A stretch of DNA of 62,450 nt from Thermosynechococcus sp. M98_K2018_005 (GTDB taxonomy: Bacteria; Cyanobacteriota; Cyanobacteriia; Thermosynechococcales; Thermosynechococcaceae). The DNA is taken from positions 1 through 62,450 of the forward strand of contig NZ_DVEH01000001.1 in NCBI RefSeq assembly GCF_015295825.1, given 5' to 3'. The position numbers were made by a program, and so were the translations under genes. Below the pieces are notes generated by a model. It was not told the DNA's origin, searched no databases, and saw nothing but the letters and a program-made list of their open reading frames with translations. Positions 45,900-54,012 of the stretch are shown in pieces. The stretch's first letter is position 1; each line of letters starts with the position of its first letter.

Positions 45900-47291
45900 A
45901 TGCCCAAGGCCAAGGTACTGTACATCTGCCGCGAGTGTGGTGCCGAGTCCCTGCAATACTTTGGTCGCTGTCCCAACTGTGGTCAGTGGAATACCCTTGA
46001 TGAGCAGGTGGTTACCCCAGTAGAGACCACTGCTCGACGCACAACCCCTCGAAAATCGACCACTCCCCACCCCCTCAGCGCCAAGGCCTTAGGAGAGATT
46101 AGCGAACAGACACAGAGCCGTTCTGCCTCTGGATTTACTGAGTTGGATCGGGTTTTAGGAGGGGGGATTGTTGTTGGCTCCCTCGTGTTGGTGGCCGGCG
46201 AACCGGGAATTGGCAAGTCCACGCTTTTGTTGCAGATGGCAGCCACCTTGGGGCAACAGCAGCGGGTGCTCTATGTCTGTGCAGAGGAATCGGCGCAACA
46301 GGTGAAATTGCGATCGCAACGCTTGGGCATTGCTGCCCCCTCTTCCCTTTATCTCTTGGCCGAGACGGATCTAGAGGTCATCTTGCAGGAACTGACCCAT
46401 CTGCAACCCCATCTGGCGATTATTGATAGCATCCAAGCAGTGTATCTGCCCCAACTGACGGCTGCCCCGGGATCCGTGTCTCAGGTACGTGAGGGAACCG
46501 CCGCCTTGATGCGCTTGGCCAAGCGGGAGCAGATGAGTCTCTTTATTGTGGGTCATGTGACAAAGGAGGGGGCGATCGCGGGTCCGAAGGTGCTGGAACA
46601 TTTGGTGGATACCGTGCTCTACTTTGAGGGGGATCGCTTTGCCAGTCACCGCCTCGTACGCGCCGTTAAAAATCGCTTTGGTGCCAGTCAAGAAATTGGC
46701 GTTTTTGAAATGGGGGCGCAGGGCTTAGCCGAGGTCACGAATCCCTCCGCGCTGTTTTTGGGCGATCGCGAGCCAACCCCCGGTACCGCCACCATTGTTG
46801 CCTGTGAAGGTACCCGTCCTCTTGTGGTTGAGTTGCAAAGTTTAGTTAGCCCCACCAGTTATCCCTCTCCGCGCCGCACGGCCACAGGCATTGAGTACAA
46901 TCGTTTTTTGCAAATTCTCGCTGTCCTAGAAAAGCGCCTAGGGGTGCCCCTCTCCAAGCTAGATGCCTATGTGGCGTCCTCAGGGGGGCTGAATGTGGCG
47001 GAACCCGCTGCTGATCTGGGGGTAGCAGTGGCTGTTGTGGCTAGTTTTCGCGATCGCTGGGTGCAACCCCAAACCGTAATTATCGGCGAAGTGGGCTTAG
47101 GGGGACAAGTGCGAGCGGTCTCTCAATTGGAGCTACGGCTGCGGGAGGCGCTGAAGTTGGGATTTCGCCGTGCCATTATTCCCGAAAGCCAAGCCTGTGC
47201 GATCGCGGGGCTAGAGATTTATCCTGTCCGTCGTGTCACCGATGCCATTGTGGTTGCCCTTGCCCCCATGACCACTGAGGAATCCCCATGA
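45900..47291 (+). CDS. radA: DNA repair protein RadA
   Basis: RadA (Sms) is a RecA-related ATPase that promotes branch migration in recombination. It has 463 residues. The zinc finger is CRECGAESLQYFGRCPNC near 10-27, Walker A GEPGIGKSTLLLQ near 101-113, the RadA-specific KNRFGASQEIGVFEM near 257-271, and a C-terminal Lon-protease-like domain (about 290-455) with ASSGGLNVAEPAADLGVA. Confidence 0.96.
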   Translation: MPKAKVLYICRECGAESLQYFGRCPNCGQWNTLDEQVVTPVETTARRTTPRKSTTPHPLSAKALGEISEQTQSRSASGFTELDRVLGGGIVVGSLVLVAGEPGIGKSTLLLQMAATLGQQQRVLYVCAEESAQQVKLRSQRLGIAAPSSLYLLAETDLEVILQELTHLQPHLAIIDSIQAVYLPQLTAAPGSVSQVREGTAALMRLAKREQMSLFIVGHVTKEGAIAGPKVLEHLVDTVLYFEGDRFASHRLVRAVKNRFGASQEIGVFEMGAQGLAEVTNPSALFLGDREPTPGTATIVACEGTRPLVVELQSLVSPTSYPSPRRTATGIEYNRFLQILAVLEKRLGVPLSKLDAYVASSGGLNVAEPAADLGVAVAVVASFRDRWVQPQTVIIGEVGLGGQVRAVSQLELRLREALKLGFRRAIIPESQACAIAGLEIYPVRRVTDAIVVALAPMTTEESP

Positions 47292-47294
47292 GGC

Positions 47295-47861
47295 TTATCT
47301 TTGCGAGTCCAATTTATCCCTCAGAGGTTGGAGACGGATACCCCATTGGTGGAGCGGCAGTGCAAAGCCAGTTGTTACAAGATACACTTCCGCCATCAAC
47401 GGGCTCAGTTGCTGACACAGTTCGCCTAGGCGATCGCGAAAACAGCGACCACTGGCATAGGCAGGAACGACTCCCCAGCCCACCTCTTCGGCGACAAAAA
47501 TGAGTCGAGCGGCACAGACTTCCACACTCGCTAGAAATTCGGTAACGGTTTCTTGCCATTGATCTTGGAATTGCTCTAGGCAATTGGCCACCCACGTTCC
47601 CAAGGAATCCACAAGGGCACAATGATCAGGCGGCAGGTCACGCAGCAGGGCAGCCAGTTCGAGGGGGCACTCCCGCAATTGCCACTCAGCGGGGCGGCGA
47701 GCACGGTGCTGTTCAATGCGTTGCAGCCATTCCGTATCTTCTGGGGGGGCGATCGCCGTCGCAATATAAATCACCGGTTGTGCGCTTTGGGTGGCAAAGG
47801 CTTCTGCCCATTCACTCTTGCCGCTGCGACTTGGACCGGTCACCAAGACATGATCAGGCAT
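47295..47861 (-). CDS. cobU: Adenosylcobinamide kinase / adenosylcobinamide-phosphate guanylyltransferase
   Basis: CobU/CobP phosphorylates adenosylcobinamide and adds GMP in nucleotide-loop assembly of cobalamin. It has 188 residues. The P-loop is VTGPSRSGKSEWAE near 7-20; later family marks are ALVDSLGTWVANCL and VAEEVGWGVVPA. It converges with radA (3-base gap) and is the last gene of the long minus-strand block. Confidence 0.92.
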   Translation of the reverse strand: MPDHVLVTGPSRSGKSEWAEAFATQSAQPVIYIATAIAPPEDTEWLQRIEQHRARRPAEWQLRECPLELAALLRDLPPDHCALVDSLGTWVANCLEQFQDQWQETVTEFLASVEVCAARLIFVAEEVGWGVVPAYASGRCFRDRLGELCQQLSPLMAEVYLVTTGFALPLHQWGIRLQPLRDKLDSQR

Positions 47862-47877
47862 GATGAGACACTGTTGG

Positions 47878-48729
47878 CTAACTCAACTGTCGGGGATCAA
47901 GACGTTCTCCCAAGCCCTCGCCAAGGAGCGACAGACCCACTACCAGCAGTGTCATGGCTAGCCCCGGAAAGAGCGTCGTCCACCAGATGCCCACCGATAA
48001 CCCATCCAAGGCCTGTCGTAGATCCTGCCCCCATTCTGGTACCTGCGGCGGCAACCCTAAGCCCAAGAACCCCAATCCGGCCAAGGTCAGGATGGCATCG
48101 GCGGCATTGAGGGTAAAGAGCACGGGAATACTGGGAAGCACATTCACTAAAAGATACCGTTGCAGAATGCGGGGGGTAGAGGCACCTAGGGCACGGGCAG
48201 CTTCGATAAAGACCTCATTTTTTAGGCTCACCGTGTGGTTGCGCACAACCCGATAGTACTGGGGAATATAGGCGACACTGAGGGCGATCGCCGCATTGAG
48301 CACGCCCTTGCCGACGACAAAGGCCACTGTTACCGCCAGTAATAGCCCCGGCAACGTGTAAATCGTATCCATAAAAAACAGCAACCCGCGATCGAACCAG
48401 CCCCCTCGGTAGCCACTTAACAATCCCAAGGGCACCCCCACCACCAAGCTCAAAAGCGTTGCCACCAAGACCACCTGCAAAGCTGCTTGGGCACCAAAAA
48501 TCGTGCGGGAAAAGACATCGTAGCCCAAGCGATTCGTACCAAACCAGTGCTGCGGCGAAGGCGGCGCGTGAATCGGAAAGTCAAGAAATTCTTGGGGATT
48601 GGCAATCCAACCGAGGGCTTGGCCAAGGGGAGCAAGAACCGCCAGCAGCAAAAAAGCCCCACAAATGACCGCTCCCACCAGCAATAATCGATCCGAGAGG
48701 CTGAATTTCTGCCAACGGTGGTAGAGCAT
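47878..48729 (-). CDS. DppC/OppC-type ABC transporter permease
   Basis: A 283-residue membrane permease of the peptide/nickel transporter family. It has a typical N-terminal helix (about 15-38), HWFGTNRLGYDVFSRTIFGA near 61-80, the EAARALGAS loop near 179-187, and LGFLGLGLPPQVPEWGQDLR near 227-246. The longer open frame to 48891 runs through argF; ATG at 48729 is the sensible start, 4 bases after the argF stop. No partner permease, ATPase or binding protein is nearby, so the substrate is open. Confidence 0.88.
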   Translation of the reverse strand: MLYHRWQKFSLSDRLLLVGAVICGAFLLLAVLAPLGQALGWIANPQEFLDFPIHAPPSPQHWFGTNRLGYDVFSRTIFGAQAALQVVLVATLLSLVVGVPLGLLSGYRGGWFDRGLLFFMDTIYTLPGLLLAVTVAFVVGKGVLNAAIALSVAYIPQYYRVVRNHTVSLKNEVFIEAARALGASTPRILQRYLLVNVLPSIPVLFTLNAADAILTLAGLGFLGLGLPPQVPEWGQDLRQALDGLSVGIWWTTLFPGLAMTLLVVGLSLLGEGLGERLDPRQLS

Positions 48730-48733
48730 CACC

Positions 48734-49648
48734 CTATCCCAAGAGACTGGCAAGCAGAGCCTTCTGGGCATGGAGACGATTTTCCGCCTGCTCCCAAACG
48801 CGAGACTGTGGTCCTTCAAGGACACTAGCAGTAATTTCCTCGTCGCGGTGAGCCGGCAGGCAATGGAGAACGATCGCCCGTGGATCCGCAAGGGCTAGCA
48901 GTTGATCATTAATTTGGTAGGGCTGAAAAATGGGTTGGCGATCGCCCGCTTCTGCTTCCTGCCCCATACTCGCCCAGACATCCGTATAAAGCGCATGGGC
49001 ACCCTTAGCCGCTGCCTGCGGATCCGTAAGAACAGTTACTTCACTCTTACCGCCACTCAATGCCTTGGCTTGCGCCACAATATCGGGTAAAGGCGCAAAC
49101 TGCGGTGGGGAAGCCACACGAATATTCACCCCCAAGAGGGCACAGCCCAGTAGTAAGGAATGCGCCACATTATTGCCATCGCCAATGTAGCAGAGGGTCA
49201 GTCCCGCCAAGGTGCCAAAGGATTCCCGTAGCGTCAGCAGATCCGCCAAAATCTGACAGGGATGCTCGCGATCGGTGAGGGCATTAATCACCGGTATCCG
49301 TGCATAGTCAGCAAACAGTTGCAGTTCCGCCTGACCATAGGTACGGATCGCCACCGCATCCAAATAGCGATCCAATACCCGTGCTGTATCGGGCAATGGT
49401 TCACCGCGCCCCACCTGTGTGGATTGGGGATTCAGGTCAATGACTTGGCCGCCCAGTTGGTACATCGCCACCGTAAAGCTGACACGGGTACGGGTGGAAG
49501 CCTTCTGAAACAGCAGCCCCAAGACCTTGGGACACTGGGGAGCCACTTTACCGATTTTCATCTGGGCTGCTAAATCCAGCAGATATTCCGCCTCTGCCCG
49601 TGAGAGGTCGGCGATGCTCAGCAAATCACGGCCCCGCAGTGTTTCCAT
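48734..49648 (-). CDS. argF: Ornithine carbamoyltransferase
   Basis: The enzyme makes citrulline from ornithine and carbamoyl phosphate in arginine synthesis. It has 304 residues from ATG at 49648 (METLRGRDLLSIADL). Substrate motifs are STRTRVSFTVAM near 51-62, DREHPCQILADLLTL near 125-139 and LHCLPAHRDEEITA near 262-275. Confidence 0.96.
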   Translation of the reverse strand: METLRGRDLLSIADLSRAEAEYLLDLAAQMKIGKVAPQCPKVLGLLFQKASTRTRVSFTVAMYQLGGQVIDLNPQSTQVGRGEPLPDTARVLDRYLDAVAIRTYGQAELQLFADYARIPVINALTDREHPCQILADLLTLRESFGTLAGLTLCYIGDGNNVAHSLLLGCALLGVNIRVASPPQFAPLPDIVAQAKALSGGKSEVTVLTDPQAAAKGAHALYTDVWASMGQEAEAGDRQPIFQPYQINDQLLALADPRAIVLHCLPAHRDEEITASVLEGPQSRVWEQAENRLHAQKALLASLLG

Positions 49649-49761
49649 CACAAATCTTCCCACCAAAACTGGTATCCACTCATGGTAGCAACCTCAGGAG
49701 CCTTCCAAATGTACAAATACAACCGTTTTCTCAAATGTGGGGCGCAGAACCTGTCCAAAAG

Positions 49762-50397
49762 TTATCTCTCCGAGGTGCCCAACCGTGGTTCTGTTCCTGC
49801 AAGGAGGCGCTGAATATTACTCTGGTGTCGCCAAATCACAAAGGCACCTGCCATCACGCTAAAGCCGACAAACGGCCACGACTGCGTAAAAAACCAAAAC
49901 CAGAAGGGCAAGGATATAGCAGCAGTGATTGAACTCAGGGAGACAATGCGGCTGGCCGCCAAGACCACGAGAAACACCCCAAAGGTGGCCAAAGCCGTGG
50001 GGACATTGAGGGCAAGGAGCACCCCTAAACTAGTGGCAACGGATTTGCCGCCGCGCCAGCCCAACCAAATCGGCTTACTGTGGGCTAGAACCGCAATGAA
50101 GGCGATCGCCAGCAGCACAAATTCAAACCAATCGGTGGGTACTGTACTCCAAGATTGCCCCAAGACCCAACGCGCCAAAAGAACTGCCCCTAGCCCCTTA
50201 CCCACATCTACCAAGAACGTCAGCAGGCCGGGGCCTTTGCCCACCACCCGCAGCACATTGGTTGCCCCCGTTGAGCCAGAGCCATGCTCACGAATATCAA
50301 TACCCTGCAGTGCTTTCGCCAAGAGGTAGCCTGTGGGAATCGAGCCGAGCAGGTAGCTAATGAACGCCAGCAGTCCAAGGATCAATGCAGTGGTCAC
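49762..50397 (-). CDS. plsY: Glycerol-3-phosphate acyltransferase PlsY
   Basis: PlsY transfers an acyl group from acyl phosphate to glycerol-3-phosphate, starting phospholipid synthesis in the inner membrane. It has 211 residues with about five helices. The three active-site loops are visible: LGSIPTGYLLAK near 17-28, GSGSTGATNVLR near 38-49 and GWRGGKSVATSLG near 113-125. GTG at 50397 has GGAGG 5 bases upstream; the TTG at 50409 overlaps that site and is rejected. Confidence 0.93.
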   Translation of the reverse strand: MTTALILGLLAFISYLLGSIPTGYLLAKALQGIDIREHGSGSTGATNVLRVVGKGPGLLTFLVDVGKGLGAVLLARWVLGQSWSTVPTDWFEFVLLAIAFIAVLAHSKPIWLGWRGGKSVATSLGVLLALNVPTALATFGVFLVVLAASRIVSLSSITAAISLPFWFWFFTQSWPFVGFSVMAGAFVIWRHQSNIQRLLAGTEPRLGTSER

Positions 50398-50421
50398 GGG
50401 AGCCTCCAAGGGTGACTGAAA

Positions 50422-51390
50422 CTACTCAAAGAAATCAGAACTACGGCTAGGACGCAACTGGGGTTCAGGGGCAAAGCCCAAGAGCAAGGGATATTGCAGC
50501 AGTGAAAGGCTGACTTGAGGTTGGGAATCATCAATGAGAATTAGAGGGATGTAGTCCTCCTGCTCGAGGCGATCAGCACGAAAGGCCAAGGCATCCGCAG
50601 ATTCAAAGAGAGCCACCCCCTGATCGGGGCCAAAATCTTGACGGTTAATTCCCAAGCAGTCTTGCAATCCCCGTCGCCAGTCCCCCAGCCGCTCAGGGGA
50701 ATCAGCCAAAACCAAAACCCGTAACATATCGCCATAGAAGTCCCGCAGGATCGAGATGATTGCCGAGGCAACAAGGATATTTTGCAACCGACTGGGGAGC
50801 GATCGCAGGGCACCCCGTCCCCCGAGATCAAAGAACCAGCTTTCTACCCGCTCAGCATGAACTTGCTCAAACGTGCGTCGCAACTGCCAAGGGGGGCCAT
50901 AGTAGTTGGGGCTACTCCGATATTGCTCTAGCAAACGGCGAATCCGATCCGCTTCCTCCTGAAATCCCTCATCAAGAACTAACTTGGGCGGCGTTGTGGC
51001 TGTTTCTGTTGAGGCAGGGGCAGTTTCCACTACAGCAGGCGCCGAGGGCAGCAATTCCATTTCCTCAACGGTGGCCGCCAACTCCTGCATGCTCTTGACG
51101 AGAAATTCCTTGAACCCCTGCACTCGAATCGCGAGTTCTTGGGAGGCACCCACAAAGTTGCGGCGTAGCTCCTGTTCAATGCGTTCCTTGCGCCGTTCTA
51201 GTTGTTCAACGGTGAGTTGCAGACTTTGTTGCCGCTCTTCAAGGGACTTGAGGCGATCGTGGACGAGACGATGAAACTCAGCATCGAGGGCTTGAATTTC
51301 AGCTTTGAGGGCATCGCGTTGAGCTTTGAGGGCAGTTAGTTCCTCTGGGGTAGGTTCAGAGGCATCAGTCACCGTAGGGTCATCCGTCAT
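50422..51390 (-). CDS. DUF3086 domain protein
   Basis: A 322-residue cyanobacterial protein. The N-terminal third (about 15-110) is a long coiled coil rich in Glu/Leu/Arg; a Pro/Ala/Thr linker follows (112-140). The DUF3086 domain (about 145-310) contains PPWQLRRTFEQVHAERVESW. Its function is unknown. The start overlaps the DUF3119 gene by 11 bases, which implies translational coupling. Confidence 0.8.
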   Translation of the reverse strand: MTDDPTVTDASEPTPEELTALKAQRDALKAEIQALDAEFHRLVHDRLKSLEERQQSLQLTVEQLERRKERIEQELRRNFVGASQELAIRVQGFKEFLVKSMQELAATVEEMELLPSAPAVVETAPASTETATTPPKLVLDEGFQEEADRIRRLLEQYRSSPNYYGPPWQLRRTFEQVHAERVESWFFDLGGRGALRSLPSRLQNILVASAIISILRDFYGDMLRVLVLADSPERLGDWRRGLQDCLGINRQDFGPDQGVALFESADALAFRADRLEQEDYIPLILIDDSQPQVSLSLLQYPLLLGFAPEPQLRPSRSSDFFE

Positions 51391-51784
51391 TGCGAACTGT
51401 GGAAATAAAGGCTGTGCGTGGGCAGCGTTCTTGGAGGCATTGTACTAAAGTTTTGGCGTCAAACAGAATCGGCAGAAAGTGGATATTCTTGACCTCCCGA
51501 AAATAAAAGAGGACGGGAAAGGCTGGCCAAAAGACCTCCCAGTGCTGCCATTGCTGATAGGGAAAGTGGCGAATCTGTTGGCTGCCGCGATAGACATCGA
51601 GAGCGGTTGCTGTAAACTCCAAGCGCAGCGTCGCCGCCTGCACAGCCAAAAATATCGCAAAGAGCGAAAGGGGCAAGCCCAACCACCAGCGCAGCCACCA
51701 TAGGGGCAGACTCAACAGCAGTACGCCTAAAGGGACGGCAAATGAAGGTTGAAGGCGAACAGTAGCTAAGGAGGTTCCTTGCAT
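51380..51784 (-). CDS. DUF3119 domain protein
   Basis: A 134-residue protein with two closely spaced N-terminal membrane helices (about 15-50) and a soluble PH-like domain (about 52-125, including ALDVYRGSQQIRHFPYQQWQ). This DUF3119 family is found in cyanobacteria and plastids; its function is unknown. The Shine-Dalgarno aggag overlaps the end of the upstream gene, and its end overlaps DUF3086. Confidence 0.8.
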   Translation of the reverse strand: MQGTSLATVRLQPSFAVPLGVLLLSLPLWWLRWWLGLPLSLFAIFLAVQAATLRLEFTATALDVYRGSQQIRHFPYQQWQHWEVFWPAFPVLFYFREVKNIHFLPILFDAKTLVQCLQERCPRTAFISTVRNDG

Positions 51785-51788
51785 GGTT

Positions 51789-53228
51789 TTACTCCTGAGG
51801 GGTCGTCGGTTCTTCTAATTGTGGCAAATCCTCTGGAGTGGGAGCCGTTTCTGGTCCAGTGACCGCTGGGGTGGGTTCATCCACAGAAGGAGAGGGTTTG
51901 GAGAGGACTCGTGGGCTGATGAGGACAGAACGAGCTGGGCTGTCTGCTTTCTTGAATTTCTTGAAGGGATTTAGACGCTGCCAGAAGGGCTTTTGCGGCG
52001 TAGACGCAGGTGCCGAAGGGGGTGTCTCAGTAGCTTTAGGTGTAGCTTTCACCGTAGGTTCTGGCGCAGGGGGGGTCTCTTCGGTAGCTTTCACCGTAGG
52101 CTCTGGCGCAGGGGGGGTCTCTTCAGTAGCTTTCACCGTAGGTTCTGGCGCAGAGGGGGTCTCTTCGGTAGCTTTCACCGTAGGCTCTGGCGTTGGCTCT
52201 GGGGCAAGGGGGGCTTGCTCTACCCGTTCAACAGTCAGTGGTCCCTCCTCTGCGGTTGATGTTGGTGCAGATTCCTGAGCAACAGGCGCTTTAGGAGCAG
52301 TAGTGGGTTCCTCAACAACGGGGCTTGGCTCTGGTGTAGGTTCGGGAGGCAAATTGCTGGGGAGTTCTGGACTGAGGCTGCTTTGGAGATTTTTCGCCGC
52401 CAGTTCTCCCCGCAGTAGGCGCGAGAGGACATCCTTGCCATTGGGTTGATAGGTGACAAGGTGGGTAATGGGGTTGTAGGGGGAGGGAATACGCTGACCG
52501 TTGCCATCCAGGAGTTCGAGGCGCACCCAGTTGTCCCCCGGCTGGAGACCCGTGAGATAGTAGGCTTGCCAGCGATCCACCGTGAAAGATTGGCCATTGA
52601 TGGTGCAGCGCACCTGCCAGACGTTTTCGTTGTTGAATTGTCGATCCAACGGCAGGTTGCTAAGGTAAAAGTCGAGCAGCACAGGTTCAGCGCCATAGGT
52701 TCCGCTGGGTTGGTTGTAGGTGAGCAGGGGAAGATGAGCAGCTCGCGTGTCCTCGTCTGCGGTGTAAAGATGAAAAGTGGTTTGGGCATAGGCAAGGGGA
52801 TTTTTCAGGCTTTCACCCCACGGGTACACGACAAAAGCACGGAGAAGGTGCGTTCCCGGCTCAAGGTTCGTAAATTCAATGGGGGTGTTCAGATCATAAA
52901 CACTGCGGCTAGGCAGATCATCCAGCACCACCTCCACATGGGGACCTAACCCTGTGCGCTGATCCTGAAACAGGCGTAGCCCTTGGACACTTAGCTTGAC
53001 GGTGACGTTGCGGCTTTGGAGGGTTTGGTTAGCTTCAGGGCTGAGAATTTTCAGCCGAGGTTCATAGCGATCAAACCAATCTTTCATATCTTCAATAGCT
53101 ACAGGAGGAGCTACTTCTGCCAGCGAGCCACTGGATTTTGCCGCTGCTCTATCCCCTACCGACCAAAGAAGAATAATGCCAAGAACGACAGCGATCGCCC
53201 GTTGCCAACAGACCTGCCAACCCTTCAT
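51789..53228 (-). CDS. Exported protein with Pro/Thr/Glu-rich repeat tail, unknown function
   Basis: A 479-residue protein from ATG at 53228. A signal segment (about 10-30, ending GDRAAA) is followed by a beta-rich domain (about 45-270) with LKILSPEANQTLQSRNVTVK and LRAFVVYPWGESLKN, resembling an immunoglobulin-like fold. The tail (about 290-479) is low-complexity Pro/Thr/Glu with a 14-residue unit EPTVKATEETPPAP repeated 3-4 times, and a basic patch FWQRLNPFKKFKK near 420. Location is probably periplasmic or surface-attached. Confidence 0.75.
   Translation of the reverse strand: MKGWQVCWQRAIAVVLGIILLWSVGDRAAAKSSGSLAEVAPPVAIEDMKDWFDRYEPRLKILSPEANQTLQSRNVTVKLSVQGLRLFQDQRTGLGPHVEVVLDDLPSRSVYDLNTPIEFTNLEPGTHLLRAFVVYPWGESLKNPLAYAQTTFHLYTADEDTRAAHLPLLTYNQPSGTYGAEPVLLDFYLSNLPLDRQFNNENVWQVRCTINGQSFTVDRWQAYYLTGLQPGDNWVRLELLDGNGQRIPSPYNPITHLVTYQPNGKDVLSRLLRGELAAKNLQSSLSPELPSNLPPEPTPEPSPVVEEPTTAPKAPVAQESAPTSTAEEGPLTVERVEQAPLAPEPTPEPTVKATEETPSAPEPTVKATEETPPAPEPTVKATEETPPAPEPTVKATPKATETPPSAPASTPQKPFWQRLNPFKKFKKADSPARSVLISPRVLSKPSPSVDEPTPAVTGPETAPTPEDLPQLEEPTTPQE
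52043..52198 (-). repeat. 42-bp tandem repeat (about 3.7 copies) within the Pro/Thr-rich tail
   Basis: Units begin at 52043, 52085, 52127 and 52169 (partial). Each is 42 bp (14 codons) and keeps the reading frame. The copies differ by a few single bases, including one that turns a Pro codon into Ser. Confidence 0.9.
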
Positions 53229-53298
53229 GCACACCTCAGATAGTTGTAGTACTAAGGACAATTTTGGCAGACGGGCTGCCCACTTCCGCAATCAATTC

Positions 53299-54003
53299 TT
53301 AGGAGCCGTAGATCACATGGCCACTGCTAAATTCGCGCACTTCGCCATTGCTGAGGCGCACCTGCAATGTCCCGCGATCGCTAATTCCCAAACCGATGCC
53401 CTGCCACCTTTGTTCTCCTTGGACAAGAGTGAGCGATCGTCCCCGTAGAAAATCTCGCTCCGCAGCTACCGCCGCGCACTGTGCCCGTTGCCAGCACCAA
53501 AGGAGTTCAGCACGAATGGCTGCCAAGAGTTCCAAGTCTGTGGGTACCGCTTCACAAGGATCAAGCAGCCTATGAAGACTCATGGCTTGGGGAAGGCCCA
53601 TGGTTTCAACATCAACACAGCGGTTCAGCCCCACCCCCACCACCAGCCAAGGGGAACGACTTTCACAGAGAATTCCCGCCAGTTTCTTGCCCTGAGCCAT
53701 CACATCATTCGGCCACTTCAATTGCAGATGGCGTTCCACCGTTGGTCGCAGCCCACTCAACGCCCGCATCACTGCTATCCCTGCTTGGACACTGGGAGCA
53801 GCGATCGCCGCCGACTGCGGCAGGATAAAGGAGGCCGTCAACACTCCCTTTGGGGACTGCCAAGCGCGGTTGTACTGACCTCGCCCCCGTGTTTGTGCCT
53901 GAGTGTAGATGACTTGACCACCATAGAGTTGATCGGCATGGTGCAATGCCCATGTATTCGTGCTCTCACAGGTTTCTAACCACACCAACCAAGGAAAGGC
54001 CAT
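53299..54003 (-). CDS. birA: Biotin-[acetyl-CoA-carboxylase] ligase
   Basis: The enzyme attaches biotin to the carboxyl carrier protein of acetyl-CoA carboxylase. It has 234 residues and no N-terminal helix-turn-helix, so it does not act as a repressor. The catalytic domain has ESTNTWALHH, QTRGRGQYNRAWQSPKG and LKWPNDVMAQGKKLAGIL; a small C-terminal SH3-like domain follows (about 190-234). Confidence 0.93.
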   Translation of the reverse strand: MAFPWLVWLETCESTNTWALHHADQLYGGQVIYTQAQTRGRGQYNRAWQSPKGVLTASFILPQSAAIAAPSVQAGIAVMRALSGLRPTVERHLQLKWPNDVMAQGKKLAGILCESRSPWLVVGVGLNRCVDVETMGLPQAMSLHRLLDPCEAVPTDLELLAAIRAELLWCWQRAQCAAVAAERDFLRGRSLTLVQGEQRWQGIGLGISDRGTLQVRLSNGEVREFSSGHVIYGS

Positions 54004-54012
54004 GGCGATCGC

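Noticed and set aside
51838-52278. Plus-strand frame rich in glycine and valine
   Set aside because: Exact antisense of the Pro/Thr-rich repeat tail; the repeat structure keeps this frame open by chance.
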